Shown here in pieces: positions 33,925-43,361 of a stretch of DNA of 64,000 nt. A program made the translations under genes and the position numbers. The DNA comes from Bacillota bacterium (GTDB taxonomy: Bacteria > Bacillota > Clostridia > Christensenellales > Christensenellaceae), in NCBI GenBank assembly GCA_023408315.1, contig JAEYKI010000008.1, positions 558,001 to 622,000 of the forward strand, given 5' to 3'. Position 1 is the stretch's first letter. Each line of letters opens with the position of its first letter. Below the pieces are notes generated by a model that ran no database searches, was not told the origin of the DNA, and saw only the letters and a program-made list of their open reading frames with translations.

Positions 33925-36885
33925 ATGCCCCATAATCAAAAAAGAGCGGGGATCGTCCAGGTATTTCAGCAGCTGGGACGCAGGATTTCCGGTCTTTTCA
34001 GATTCAATAATAGAAAAACAACTTCCAACAGGGAAGGAAACAGGCCGGTTTTTCCGCCCGCCGGTTCCTATGCCGACGACCGGCGGAGGCTGGAAAAAGA
34101 CCAAACAGTAATTTTTACGGATTCGGAGCTCAGGAAAACACAAAAAAGAAACAACTTTGGAGACACCATGTATGTTCCCGGCATTGCGGACGCCGGTTAC
34201 GGGAAAAAGGCGGGCGGCATGTTTGTTCCGCGTACAAAGAAACCCAATTTTGTGCTGGGAATCATTTTGACTTCTTTTAAGCTGGGGCTTGCCGCTGTTT
34301 TTGTACTGGTGGCAGTTGGCGCCGGTATTGTGATGGGCCTTGCAAACGCTTACCTGGAAACCACGCCAGAGCTGGACGTGGGCAAAATACAGAACCAGGC
34401 GCTTTCTTCTTATGTGTACGACCAAAACGGAAGCCTGCTTGCCACCTATACGGGCAGCGAAAACCGCGACTGGGCAACCCTGGACCAGATTCCGCTGGAT
34501 CTGCAGCACGCGGTGGTTGCCAAGGAGGATATCCGTTTTTACAGCCATAACGGCGTGGACGTAAAGCGCCTTATGGGCGCGCTTGTCTCTAACTTTACAT
34601 CCAGCAGCGTAACGGGCGGCAGCACCATAACCCAGCAGCTTATTAAAAACAGCATCCTCAGCAACGAACGGTCCTACAAACGCAAACTGCAGGAAGCTTA
34701 TCTTGCGATGGAACTGGAGAAAAAATATACCAAGGACCAGATTCTGGAGGCGTATCTCAATACCATTCCCCTGGGCGGCACCATTTACGGTGTTAAAACC
34801 GCGGCCAAGGAATATTTTGGCAAAAACCTGAGCGAGCTTACATTAAAACAGGAAGTCTGCCTGGCCGCCGTAATTGAATCCCCGCATCTGTACGACCCGC
34901 GCCGGGTAACCTATAACACAAAAAACGTGGGCGCGCTCCAGAACAAAATGAACATGGTTACGCAGCGCATGTACGCAGCAGGCTATATTACGCTGGAGCA
35001 GTATAACGAAACTTTTGTTCCCAAAAGCATCTGGGAAAACCCGGATTACCTGGAGCAGTGGAAATCCACCATGGGCATTCTGGAAACGTCCCCCTCCAAT
35101 TCGCTGTATCCGTACCCCCACTTTATTGAATATGTGATCTACAATGTGGAGACCATGTTTTTGCGCAAGGAAAACCTACCCGATACCTCTGCCAACCGCG
35201 CAGTCGTGGATAACCAGATTCGCCAGAACGGATACAAGATATACTGCACCATAGACCAGGATATACAAACAACCGTTCAGAACACCATCTCCCAGTGGGA
35301 TAATTATCCGGCATTTAAAAGCAAATCGGACAATGTTAAAAAAATAGGCGAAAGCGAGATTATAGAACCGCAGGCGTCCTCCGTGGTGATTGACAACGCA
35401 ACCGGCTACATTGTCGCCATGGTGGGCTCGCGCGATACACCCACAGCGGCCAAAACATTAAACCGCGCGTACCAGGCGCCCATGCCGGTCGGTTCTTCCA
35501 TCAAGCCGCTTACCGTATACGGCCCCGCGTTTGACATGGGGCTCTCCCCCGCTACGCCCATTCCAAACGTTCCTGTTCCTATCAACGGCTGGGTTTCAGA
35601 CACGGGTTACCCAACCACCAGCCAGGGCAAGGTTTACGGGCCCATCTCCATCCGCGAAGGTATTGTGCAATCGCTCAACATTGTGGCGGCGCGTACCCTG
35701 ATGGATTACGTGGGTATTGCAAATTCTGCCAGCTATCTGGAAAAACTGAACGTGAACATGGATAACGTAAAACAGACCGGCGTGGGCCTCTCTCTTGGCG
35801 GCTCTGCGCTCACCACTCTGGAGATGGCGGGCGGATATGCCTGCATTGCCAACAACGGCTATTACAGGGAGCCCGTGGCGTTTACCAAGGTGGAAGACAA
35901 GGACGGCAATGTTGTTTTGAATGCGGACGATTTCCGCAAACAGTACCAGGTATACAAACCCTCCACGGCATACATGCTGGTGGATGTACTTACCAATGCG
36001 GTAAAGAGTGGAACCGGACATAACGCACAGATAGACGGTGTTACCGTTGCCGGCAAAACAGGTACGGTGGTGGACAACCGCGGCGTATTCTTTGCCGGCG
36101 TAACGGGCTATTATACCTCCACCCTGTGGGTGGGACACGACGATTACAAGGAATTTGCTTCAGGCACGGCTGCGTCCAACTCGTCCGCGCCGCTGTGGCA
36201 GAGATATATGTCCCAGATATACGAGCAAAAAGGACTGGGCGACAAGCCCATCATAGACAAAACGGCAGAGGAAGATGGGGTTACGACGGGTTCCTGCGAC
36301 GCCATTATGGGCGGCGCGGTTATGGAAGGCGTTCCCGCCAATACAGATCTGTTTGCGATGGATACCATACCCACCAAACAAAGCGACGTATTCCAGCAAG
36401 AGGCTGTGGATACGTCCACCAACATGCTGGCCGGGCCCAACTGCCCCGCCGGTGCTGTGCAAACCAAGTGGGTAGCCATGTTCTCGGACGATAATCCGTA
36501 CGCGATCTGGCTGAAAAAATCGCCCGCCAACGTGCTGAATCTTGGCGCCGCTTCCATGGTGAATCCAATTACCTGCACGGTGCATACATCCGGCTATGCG
36601 GGCAATTACTCCTATGCGCTCAGTATTGTTTCTTACACCAATACCCTGCTTCAACAGTACGACGCCAAGCTGACCCAGTCGCAAAAGGATGACGTAAACG
36701 CCCTGCTGACTACCCTGCAAACGGTAATTGCCAACCCGCTTTCCTCAGACGAAGCGCTTGCAACCTCCGCCAACATGGTGAAGGCGGCTATAGACAGCGC
36801 CGTGGCGGCAGCCCAGGCCACGCCATCGCCAACGCCGTCGCCAACGCCGTCGCCCTCGGCCTCAGAACCAGGGATCAGCCAGTAA
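33925..36885 (+). CDS. Class A penicillin-binding protein (glycosyltransferase/transpeptidase)
   Basis: 986 residues from the ATG at 33925 (GGAGG). A long cytoplasmic N-terminus (about 110 residues) precedes a membrane helix (about 110-140). The family 51 glycosyltransferase has Glu201 in KEDIRFYSHNGVD and QLIKN. The transpeptidase has SSIK (Ser524), SLN (583-585) and KTGT (711-714). The tail is a P-T-S-P repeat region typical of surface proteins. Polymerises and cross-links peptidoglycan. An extended -10 (TGTTATAAT, ending 33846) lies upstream. A second, shorter class A PBP is encoded at 40978. Confidence 0.97.
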   Translation: MPHNQKRAGIVQVFQQLGRRISGLFRFNNRKTTSNREGNRPVFPPAGSYADDRRRLEKDQTVIFTDSELRKTQKRNNFGDTMYVPGIADAGYGKKAGGMFVPRTKKPNFVLGIILTSFKLGLAAVFVLVAVGAGIVMGLANAYLETTPELDVGKIQNQALSSYVYDQNGSLLATYTGSENRDWATLDQIPLDLQHAVVAKEDIRFYSHNGVDVKRLMGALVSNFTSSSVTGGSTITQQLIKNSILSNERSYKRKLQEAYLAMELEKKYTKDQILEAYLNTIPLGGTIYGVKTAAKEYFGKNLSELTLKQEVCLAAVIESPHLYDPRRVTYNTKNVGALQNKMNMVTQRMYAAGYITLEQYNETFVPKSIWENPDYLEQWKSTMGILETSPSNSLYPYPHFIEYVIYNVETMFLRKENLPDTSANRAVVDNQIRQNGYKIYCTIDQDIQTTVQNTISQWDNYPAFKSKSDNVKKIGESEIIEPQASSVVIDNATGYIVAMVGSRDTPTAAKTLNRAYQAPMPVGSSIKPLTVYGPAFDMGLSPATPIPNVPVPINGWVSDTGYPTTSQGKVYGPISIREGIVQSLNIVAARTLMDYVGIANSASYLEKLNVNMDNVKQTGVGLSLGGSALTTLEMAGGYACIANNGYYREPVAFTKVEDKDGNVVLNADDFRKQYQVYKPSTAYMLVDVLTNAVKSGTGHNAQIDGVTVAGKTGTVVDNRGVFFAGVTGYYTSTLWVGHDDYKEFASGTAASNSSAPLWQRYMSQIYEQKGLGDKPIIDKTAEEDGVTTGSCDAIMGGAVMEGVPANTDLFAMDTIPTKQSDVFQQEAVDTSTNMLAGPNCPAGAVQTKWVAMFSDDNPYAIWLKKSPANVLNLGAASMVNPITCTVHTSGYAGNYSYALSIVSYTNTLLQQYDAKLTQSQKDDVNALLTTLQTVIANPLSSDEALATSANMVKAAIDSAVAAAQATPSPTPSPTPSPSASEPGISQ

Positions 36886-36899
36886 AAAAAGCCATAAGC

Positions 36900-36927
36900 A
36901 AAAGAGCGGTAAAAAGCCGCTCTTTTT
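36900..36927 (+). terminator. Terminator of the PBP gene
   Basis: 10-bp stem (36900-36909 with 36917-36926), 7-nt loop, T-run. Confidence 0.85.
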
Positions 36928-37065
36928 AATAATCAGCTACAACACAGCCCCCAATAGGGCGCGGAGACAAGGCATTTTGAGCATTGCGGCCCAAGCGCAG
37001 TTCAGCCTGTGCAGAGGAACATGCGGAGAAATAACAAACCAGGCGAACCCTTTAGGCGGCCTGTG

Positions 37066-37422
37066 CTATTTCTTTGTTTTTGGTGTGCTTAGCAGCGATG
37101 CGAAATATCCAAACACAATGGCGGCTGTAATCCCTGCCGCGGCGGCCTTTACCCCGCCTGTAAAAATCCCGATCAAGCCAATCTCGGCTACTTCTTTTTT
37201 TACTCCCATGGCAAGGCAATATCCAAAGCCCGTAAGCGGCACCGTTGCCCCGCCTCCCGCCAGTTTCACCAGCGGCTCATACACCCCAAACAGTGTCAAT
37301 ACCACGCCCGCGACCACAAAAATAACCAGAATGCGCGCAGGCGTAATGGATGTTTTTAAAAGGAGTACCTGGCCCACAACGCAAATGGCGCCGCCGATGA
37401 TGAAAGCCATTAAATAGTTCAC
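37066..37422 (-). CDS. spoVAE: Stage V sporulation protein AE
   Basis: 118-residue polytopic protein of the spore inner membrane channel that moves dipicolinic acid with Ca2+ during sporulation and germination. Family motifs GAICVVGQ and the Pro/Gly-rich GGATVPLTGFGYCLAMG. Overlaps the end of spoVAD by 4 nt (ATGA). Confidence 0.93.
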   Translation of the reverse strand: MNYLMAFIIGGAICVVGQVLLLKTSITPARILVIFVVAGVVLTLFGVYEPLVKLAGGGATVPLTGFGYCLAMGVKKEVAEIGLIGIFTGGVKAAAAGITAAIVFGYFASLLSTPKTKK

Positions 37423-38444
37423 CCTGCCGCCCTCTCAATCTCCACCGCGTGCGCCACGCAGGGAATATTGCACCCCTGCAGCGTGCTCGTCTTGGACAAA
37501 AGCGCCCCCGTGGGAATAAAAAGTATTTTATTAAATTCTCCGCGCAGCATGGACTTGATAAAATATCCGTTCAGCATGGAAGCGGCGCAGCCGCAGCCGG
37601 AAGCGCCGCATTTGATGTCCGGCAGGCCTTCAAATATCATTGCGCCGCAGTCCATATGCCTTCCCTTCAAGTCAAAGTTTGCCCGGTTCAACACCTCCGC
37701 CAGCATATCGGAGCCAAAAGTGCCCAAATCGCCTGTAATAATCTTGTCATAATAGGTTACGTCCCTGCCCGTGTCCTCAAAATGCGTCAGTATGGTCTGG
37801 GCCGCAGCGGGAGCCATGGCCGCGCCCATGTTGTTTGCGTCCGGAATACCCATTTCCATCACCGTGCCTATGGTACCGCCACGCAGCACAATCCCTTCCC
37901 CATTTATGTCCGTACTGGAAAGAAGGTCGCTGCCCGCGCCGGTAACCGTTTTTTGCGATGTTGTGGTGCTGGGCGTACCCAGCTCCAGGGGCATGCGGAA
38001 CTGGCGCTCCGCCGTTGCAAAATGGCTGGAAGTGGTGCAGGCCACGCGGTCTGCAAAGCCGCCGTCTATCATCATGCCGCCCACCAGAATGGTCTCCGCC
38101 ATGGTGGAACACGCGCCGTACAGCCCCAAAAACGGAATACCAATGTCGCGCGCGGAAAACCCCGCGCTGATGATCTGGTTTAAAAGGTCTCCCCCCAAAA
38201 GAAAATCCACCTCTTCCGCCTTGCACTTGCAGGCGTTGATGGCGCCCAGCGTGGCGGTTTTAAATATCATTTTTTCAGCTTTTTCCCAGGTATCCTGTCC
38301 AAGCAGGTCGTCTTCCAGTACCAGGTCAAAATACCCGCTGTATTTGGAATCGCGTTCACTTTTGCCCACAACCAGGCTGTAGTGGCCCGCAATATATACT
38401 TTCTTTGCAAACCGGACCGTTTGCTTGCCTATTTTTTTATGCAA
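37419..38444 (-). CDS. spoVAD: Stage V sporulation protein AD
   Basis: 341-residue thiolase-fold protein that binds dipicolinic acid in the SpoVA channel. The start is a TTG at 38444 with GGAGG 8 nt upstream; the protein then opens LHKKIGKQTVRF, as in other SpoVAD, and the longer frame lies inside spoVAC. Signatures: ACSTMAETILVGGMMIDGGF, TSSHFATAERQFR, GAGCG-like GASGCGCAAS. Middle gene of spoVAC-AD-AE. Confidence 0.95.
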   Translation of the reverse strand: MHKKIGKQTVRFAKKVYIAGHYSLVVGKSERDSKYSGYFDLVLEDDLLGQDTWEKAEKMIFKTATLGAINACKCKAEEVDFLLGGDLLNQIISAGFSARDIGIPFLGLYGACSTMAETILVGGMMIDGGFADRVACTTSSHFATAERQFRMPLELGTPSTTTSQKTVTGAGSDLLSSTDINGEGIVLRGGTIGTVMEMGIPDANNMGAAMAPAAAQTILTHFEDTGRDVTYYDKIITGDLGTFGSDMLAEVLNRANFDLKGRHMDCGAMIFEGLPDIKCGASGCGCAASMLNGYFIKSMLRGEFNKILFIPTGALLSKTSTLQGCNIPCVAHAVEIERAAG

Positions 38445-38448
38445 AGCG

Positions 38449-38904
38449 TCATCCTCCCATAAAAAAATACACAATGCCCGCCAAAACAGAGGCCGTTATG
38501 CCAAATACCAGCACCGGCCCGGCCACCATAAACATCTGCGCGCCCACGCCCAGAATAAAGCCTTCCCTTTTGTAATCCAGCGCGGGCGCCACAATGGAAT
38601 TGGCAAACCCTGTGATGGGCACAATAGACCCCGCCCCGGCATATTTTCCAATTACATCGTAAACGCCTAGCGAAGTCAAAAAAGCGCCCAGTGCGATCAT
38701 AACAATGGAAGAAAACGCCGCCACGCACGGCTCGTCCAGCTTCAGCACGTTTTCTCCAATCTGGCGCATCCATTCTCCCAGCGTGCAGATGGCGCCGCCC
38801 ACCCAGAAAGCCTTTAAAAGGTTGCCTGCCATCTCGCTTTTGGGTATTTTCTTCTTAACCTCCGCGGCGTATTCGCCGGGACGCCAGGTTTCAGAAACTT
38901 TCAT
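38449..38904 (-). CDS. spoVAC: Stage V sporulation protein AC
   Basis: 151 residues from the ATG at 38904 behind AAGGAGGGCGGC. Membrane protein with several helices and the family pattern GGAICTLGEWMRQ and GAGSIVPITGFANSIVAPAL; acts with AD and AE. SpoVAC homologues behave as mechanosensitive channels. The start is 9 nt after the stop of a 33-residue ORF whose last codons overlap its RBS. Confidence 0.95.
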   Translation of the reverse strand: MKVSETWRPGEYAAEVKKKIPKSEMAGNLLKAFWVGGAICTLGEWMRQIGENVLKLDEPCVAAFSSIVMIALGAFLTSLGVYDVIGKYAGAGSIVPITGFANSIVAPALDYKREGFILGVGAQMFMVAGPVLVFGITASVLAGIVYFFMGG

Positions 38905-38915
38905 GCCGCCCTCCT

Positions 38916-39017
38916 TCAGTTTACCTGCGCATCCTGTTTCGCTGGTTTTGTGCGTATTTCCGTCTCGTCCAGATTGATCACATTCAATTCTTCCGGCGGT
39001 ATCTGGTGTTTTTTCAT
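38916..39017 (-). CDS. 33-residue ORF upstream of spoVAC
   Basis: MKKHQIPPEELNVINLDETE plus 13 more residues ending QVN; hydrophilic. It has its own AGGAGG site, and its TGA lies in the spoVAC RBS, which suggests translational coupling. Not a known spoVA gene; could be a small coupling peptide. Confidence 0.55.
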   Translation of the reverse strand: MKKHQIPPEELNVINLDETEIRTKPAKQDAQVN

Positions 39018-39045
39018 ATTCCCTCCTGGGCACAGCGTACTTGAG

Positions 39046-39183
39046 TCAGCCGTTCAGCCAAAAACAAATCAGCTTTGCCGTTTGCTTGTCTATCTCTTTG
39101 CTTTCCGTAAAATGTGTGATGAGTATAATGGCCGCCACAATGAAAATGGACAGCATGATAACCCGCAATATCCGGCGCCGCAC
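39046..39183 (-). CDS. 45-residue membrane ORF downstream of sigF
   Basis: GTG start behind GGGCGG; VRRRILRVIMLSIFIVAAII then a polar stretch ending KLICFWLNG: one membrane helix with a basic N-terminus. Sits between the sigF terminator and the 33-residue ORF, on the same strand as spoVA, so it may be the first gene of the forespore spoVA operon. Confidence 0.5.
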   Translation of the reverse strand: MRRRILRVIMLSIFIVAAIILITHFTESKEIDKQTAKLICFWLNG

Positions 39184-39252
39184 TGCTTTTCCGCCCTTTT
39201 TTTATTTTTTAGTATTGGCAGAATTCAGAAAATTAACCGTTGTGGAGGCAAT

Positions 39253-39276
39253 AAAAAAAGGCCCAAGAGCCTTTTT
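39253..39276 (-). terminator. Terminator after sigF
   Basis: 8-bp stem (39255-39262 with 39269-39276), 6-nt loop, T-run on the minus strand. It separates the spoIIA operon from the spoVA genes. Confidence 0.8.
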
Positions 39277-39305
39277 GAATTTGTTTGATTATAGATTATA
39301 GCGTT

Positions 39306-40031
39306 CTACTTTGCCGCCTTGCGCAATTTGGTCAAAGTTTTTGTAAGCTGCCGTGAAACCTGCACCTGGGATACGCCCAGTATCTCCGCAATCTGGGACT
39401 GCGTTTTGTCGCTGAAAAAACGCAGCATGATCAGCTTTCGTTCCTTTGCGTTCAGGGTTGAGATCAGCTGCTTTAAGAATATCTTGTCAATCACTTCGCT
39501 GTTGTCGCTGCCCTGCACCGTATCAATAATCTGCGTTTTGTTGTCCCCATCGTCGTACACCGGCTCATAAATGGAAACAGGCGCGCACATGGCTTCCATG
39601 GCAAATACAATTTCTTCGGGCGATATGCCCACCACCCGGCTGATCTCTTCCACCGTTGGTTCCTCCCCCTGCTGTTTTTTCAGCATTTCTTTTACCCTGC
39701 TTATTTTGGATGCGTTCTCCTTTAGGGAACGGCTTACCTTTATAATCCCGTCGTCGCGCAAAAAGCGCTTGATGTCCCCCGCGATCATGGGAACGGCATA
39801 GGTGGAGAAGCGCACGCCGTATGAGGCGTCGTACCCGTAAATGGCTTTCAGGAGGCCCATGGTGCCTATCTGCATCAGGTCCTCGTATTCCACGCCGCGC
39901 TGCAAAAAACCGCGCACAATGCTTTTAACCAGCGCTTCGTTTCGAACGATCAGCGTTTCCTTGGCGGCTTCGTCTCCCTTTTTGGCCAGGGCAATCAGCT
40001 CCAGAGTCTGCTCATGAGAAAGCAATTCCAT
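39306..40031 (-). CDS. sigF: Forespore sigma factor SigF
   Basis: 241-residue sigma-70 family factor that starts forespore gene expression. Region 2 (LMQIGTMGLLKAIYGYDASYGVRFSTYA) binds the -10; region 4 (KTQSQIAEILGVSQVQVSRQL) binds the -35. Third gene of spoIIAA-spoIIAB-sigF; held inactive by SpoIIAB until SpoIIAA is dephosphorylated. Confidence 0.97.
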   Translation of the reverse strand: MELLSHEQTLELIALAKKGDEAAKETLIVRNEALVKSIVRGFLQRGVEYEDLMQIGTMGLLKAIYGYDASYGVRFSTYAVPMIAGDIKRFLRDDGIIKVSRSLKENASKISRVKEMLKKQQGEEPTVEEISRVVGISPEEIVFAMEAMCAPVSIYEPVYDDGDNKTQIIDTVQGSDNSEVIDKIFLKQLISTLNAKERKLIMLRFFSDKTQSQIAEILGVSQVQVSRQLTKTLTKLRKAAK

Positions 40032-40041
40032 AACAAAACCC

Positions 40042-40464
40042 TTACCCTTTAATTTTTTTGTACATAATTACCATGGTTCCGTATCCCGGTTTGGAGACTA
40101 CCTTCACGTCGTCCATAAATGTTTCCATAACTGTAAACCCCATGCCGCTCCGCTCCTCGCCGCCAATGGTAGAAAAAAACGGCTGCATGGCCTGCTGGAC
40201 GTCCATAATGCCCACGCCCTTGTCCTCCACGGATACGCGCACGGTGCGCTCCTCGTCCAGTTCCATTTCCAGGGAAATTTCTCCGGGCTTTTCCTTGTAC
40301 GCGTGAACGATGCAATTTGTCACCGCCTCGCTTACCGCCGTCTTAATGTCGGATATTTCGTCCAAAGTGGGATTCAGCTGGGCCGCAAAAGCGCCTGCGA
40401 CGCTGCGCGCAAAATTTTCATTTGCAGATATCCCTAAAAAACTCAGCTTCATATGGTTTTTCAT
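40042..40464 (-). CDS. spoIIAB: Anti-sigma F factor and serine kinase SpoIIAB
   Basis: 140-residue GHKL kinase. N box EAVTNCIVHAY, G1 DKGVGIMD, G2-like GGEERSGMGFTVME. Binds SigF and phosphorylates SpoIIAA. Ten-nt gap to spoIIAA and to sigF, so a single mRNA. Confidence 0.97.
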   Translation of the reverse strand: MKNHMKLSFLGISANENFARSVAGAFAAQLNPTLDEISDIKTAVSEAVTNCIVHAYKEKPGEISLEMELDEERTVRVSVEDKGVGIMDVQQAMQPFFSTIGGEERSGMGFTVMETFMDDVKVVSKPGYGTMVIMYKKIKG

Positions 40465-40474
40465 AATTTTCCCC

Positions 40475-40780
40475 TCAATCCATTTTGATCAAAACCTGAT
40501 ATAATCCAGATACCGTAAATATCTTGTCCACCTGCGGGCTTACATTTTTTACATATACGCGTCCGCCCTTTTTTTTAATCAGCTTATACCTGCCCAGAAG
40601 CACGCCAATCCCTGAGCTGTCCATGAACCGCAGGTTTTTGAAGTCCAGCACAATATCCCGCGCGCCGCTGCTCAAAATGGCGCGGTCCAGCTTTTCTTTA
40701 ACGTCCTGCGCCGTATGGTGGTCCAATTCCCCGGATATCTTAAAAACAGGGCACCCCGCCCCGTTCCGCAAGCTGTTCAT
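40475..40780 (-). CDS. spoIIAA: Anti-anti-sigma factor SpoIIAA
   Basis: 101-residue STAS protein. The phosphoacceptor serine is in FMDSSGIGVLLGRYK (about residue 56). Releases SigF from SpoIIAB when unphosphorylated. First gene of the operon, AAAGGAGGG site, SigH promoter upstream. Confidence 0.97.
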   Translation of the reverse strand: MNSLRNGAGCPVFKISGELDHHTAQDVKEKLDRAILSSGARDIVLDFKNLRFMDSSGIGVLLGRYKLIKKKGGRVYVKNVSPQVDKIFTVSGLYQVLIKMD

Positions 40781-40810
40781 ACTTTTATGTCCCTCCTTTC
40801 CTTTGTGCTA

Positions 40811-40840
40811 TAATTCCGTTTACTGCATAATATTTCCTTT
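40811..40840 (-). promoter_or_regulatory. SigH promoter of the spoIIA operon
   Basis: Minus-strand AAAGGAAAT (40832-40840), 12-bp spacer, ACGGAATTA (40811-40819): a complete fit to the SigH pattern RNAGGAWWW-N12-RNNGAATWW. In Bacillus spoIIA is driven by SigH with Spo0A~P. No separate 0A box was sought with confidence. Confidence 0.85.
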
Positions 40841-40977
40841 GAGTAGTTTTGCCGAATTACCACTGTGTTTGTTGCTTTTTGCCGAATGCCGGCCCAGTTG
40901 TCATAAATTAACTTAATAATTGCTGTTAGAAAACCATAAATTATCCATAACGCTTTTTGAGCCGTGGAGGGCTAAAG

Positions 40978-43314
40978 ATGCAAAATAAATGGGCTAAACT
41001 GCTAAAAATTGTTAAGATAATTTTTGGTTCTATTTTATTATGCGCAATTTTTTTGATAATATTCGCGTGCAGCTATGTTTTTAATCTCAAAGACTGGCAG
41101 GCGTTCAACCCGGAGCAGATTGTGCAGCCGTCCGAATCCATGACCATATACGACCGGAAAGGCGATATCATCACCAGCCTGCACGCAACCCAGGACAGAA
41201 CGGATATTTCTGTTAAGGAACTGCCGGATTACGTGAAGCAGGCTTTCCTTGCAGCGGAGGACGACCGTTTTTACGATCACAGCGGCGTGGATGTAAAACG
41301 CATATTCGGCGCGCTCTGGCAGGATGTAAAATATGGGTATATCAAAGAAGGAGCAAGCACCATTACGCAGCAGCTTGTGAAGCAGATGTTTTTAAAGAAC
41401 GACCAGACGGTCTCCCGCAAAATTCAGGAGGCACTGATAGCCATTAAAATGGAAAACAAATACTCAAAGGACCAGATTCTTGAAATGTACCTTAACTACG
41501 TATATTTCGGCGACGGCGCTTATGGAGTAGAAGCCGCGGCCCAGACGTATTTTGGCGTGCACGCGAAGAATTTAACCATACCGCAGGCCGCGACGCTTGC
41601 CGGCGTTTTAAAATCCACAACCAACTACGCCCCGCACCTTAATCCGGATAAATCGTTATACAGGCGGGACACCGTTTTAAACCAGATGTACAAATACGGT
41701 TATATATCAGAGGACCAGTTGAACCAGGCCAAGGCCACGCCTCTCTCCATTGTGAACAGCCAGGACGACGCCTACCCATACGGCTTTTATCTGGACATGG
41801 TGCAGGACGACGCGCAGAATATACTGGGCCTCTCCTCCACAGAACTGCTGACCGGCGGCTACAACATATACACCAGCCTGGACCCGGATATGCAGACCTA
41901 TGCGCAGCAGGTGTACCAGAACGCCGCAAACTTCCCCGCCAACGCCGCGGACGGAACGCCTGTGCAGAGCGCACTGGTGATTCTGGAGAACAAGACGGGC
42001 AACATATTGAGCGTGATTGGCGGCCGCGAGCATACGGGCATGCGGGTTTTCAACCGCGCCACATCCTCCCGGCGGCAGCCTGGCTCTTCCATTAAACCGC
42101 TGATTGTATATGCTCCGGCCATAGAAAACTTTAATTATTCCGCGTCATCCTTCCTGCTGGACCAGCAGGAATCCTTCAACGGCTTTACCCCAAGCGACGC
42201 GGGCAACACATACCACGGCTGGGTAACGCTCCGGGACGCTCTGGCGCATTCGTACAATCTGCCCGCCATTAAGGTTTTAAACACCATCGGCGTTAAAAAC
42301 GGCATGAATTACTGCCAGCGGGTGGGCATTCCGTTCAGCGACCAGGATCAGGGCTTAACCCTTGCGCTGGGCGGCCTTACAAACGGCATAACGCCCCTTG
42401 AGCTTGCGGGCGCATACCTGCCGTTCTCCAACGGCGGCATGCGCACCGTTCCGTCCGGCATCCAGAAAATTACGGACAGGGACGGCAACGTGGTATACGA
42501 GAACCCGCAGAAAAAATACAGCGTGCTGACTCCTCAGACGGCTTACATTATGACCAACATCATGGAATCCGGCGTAACGGAAGGAACTTCCAACAAGCTG
42601 CAGATAGACGGCATTGAAATAGCTGCCAAAACCGGTACAAGCACCTGGAACAATTCGGATTACAATAAAGATTCGTGGATTGTGGCCTATACGTCCGAAT
42701 ACACCATCTGCTGCTGGATGGGGTTTGACAGCACCAACGACACCCATGTGCTCTCCCCTAAAGATACCGGCGGCAATTATCCGGCGCTTGTGGCCAAGTC
42801 CATGTTCCAGCATATTTATGCAAGCAGGCAGCCCGCCCCCTTTGCCGTGCCCAATGGGATTGTTTCCTGCACGCTGGATAAGGTGGCGCTGGACACCTAC
42901 CATACCATTTTGCTTGCGGACGCTTCCACTCCCCCGGAACAAACCGTAACGGAATATTATAAACAGGGCACGCAGCCCACGGAAATCAGCTCGCGGTTCA
43001 GCGTACCCACCGCGCCGACAGACTTCCACATTGATACCAGCGGCGACTTTCCCCTGTTCAGCTTTACAGCCGCAAACCCCAACGCGACTTATCTGATTTA
43101 CCGGAAAGACAAATCCGGCGAAAGCACCGTCGTGTTCAGCGCGGACGGCTCGCAAGGGCTGGTCACCTTTACCGATAGATCCGTACACGCGGGCCAGACG
43201 TACGAATATTACGCCCTTGCGCAAAACAAATACGCCGAGTCGCCCGGACAGTATACCCAGAGCAACCCGACGCAAAGCATTAAGTATAAACAGAAATCGG
43301 AGATCAGTCAATAG
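40978..43314 (+). CDS. Class A penicillin-binding protein with C-terminal fibronectin-like domain
   Basis: 778 residues from the ATG at 40978 (GGAGG, 7 nt). Short cytoplasmic tail, membrane helix (about 12-36), glycosyltransferase 51 with Glu94 in AAEDDRFYDHSGVD and QLVKQ, transpeptidase with SSIK (370-373), SYN (425-427) and KTGT (551-554). The last ~95 residues read like an Fn3 fold (PTDFHIDTSG, YEYYALAQNKY). Transcribed divergently from spoIIA. Convergent with thiI at a terminator. Confidence 0.97.
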   Translation: MQNKWAKLLKIVKIIFGSILLCAIFLIIFACSYVFNLKDWQAFNPEQIVQPSESMTIYDRKGDIITSLHATQDRTDISVKELPDYVKQAFLAAEDDRFYDHSGVDVKRIFGALWQDVKYGYIKEGASTITQQLVKQMFLKNDQTVSRKIQEALIAIKMENKYSKDQILEMYLNYVYFGDGAYGVEAAAQTYFGVHAKNLTIPQAATLAGVLKSTTNYAPHLNPDKSLYRRDTVLNQMYKYGYISEDQLNQAKATPLSIVNSQDDAYPYGFYLDMVQDDAQNILGLSSTELLTGGYNIYTSLDPDMQTYAQQVYQNAANFPANAADGTPVQSALVILENKTGNILSVIGGREHTGMRVFNRATSSRRQPGSSIKPLIVYAPAIENFNYSASSFLLDQQESFNGFTPSDAGNTYHGWVTLRDALAHSYNLPAIKVLNTIGVKNGMNYCQRVGIPFSDQDQGLTLALGGLTNGITPLELAGAYLPFSNGGMRTVPSGIQKITDRDGNVVYENPQKKYSVLTPQTAYIMTNIMESGVTEGTSNKLQIDGIEIAAKTGTSTWNNSDYNKDSWIVAYTSEYTICCWMGFDSTNDTHVLSPKDTGGNYPALVAKSMFQHIYASRQPAPFAVPNGIVSCTLDKVALDTYHTILLADASTPPEQTVTEYYKQGTQPTEISSRFSVPTAPTDFHIDTSGDFPLFSFTAANPNATYLIYRKDKSGESTVVFSADGSQGLVTFTDRSVHAGQTYEYYALAQNKYAESPGQYTQSNPTQSIKYKQKSEISQ

Positions 43315-43326
43315 CAAAATCGATAT

Positions 43327-43360
43327 GCAAAAGCCACGGCATGCCTGCCAGGGCTTTTGC
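43327..43360. terminator. Convergent terminator between the PBP gene and thiI
   Basis: 9-bp stem (43327-43335 with 43352-43360), 16-nt loop. Immediately abuts the thiI stop codon at 43362. Confidence 0.7.
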
Positions 43361-43361
43361 T

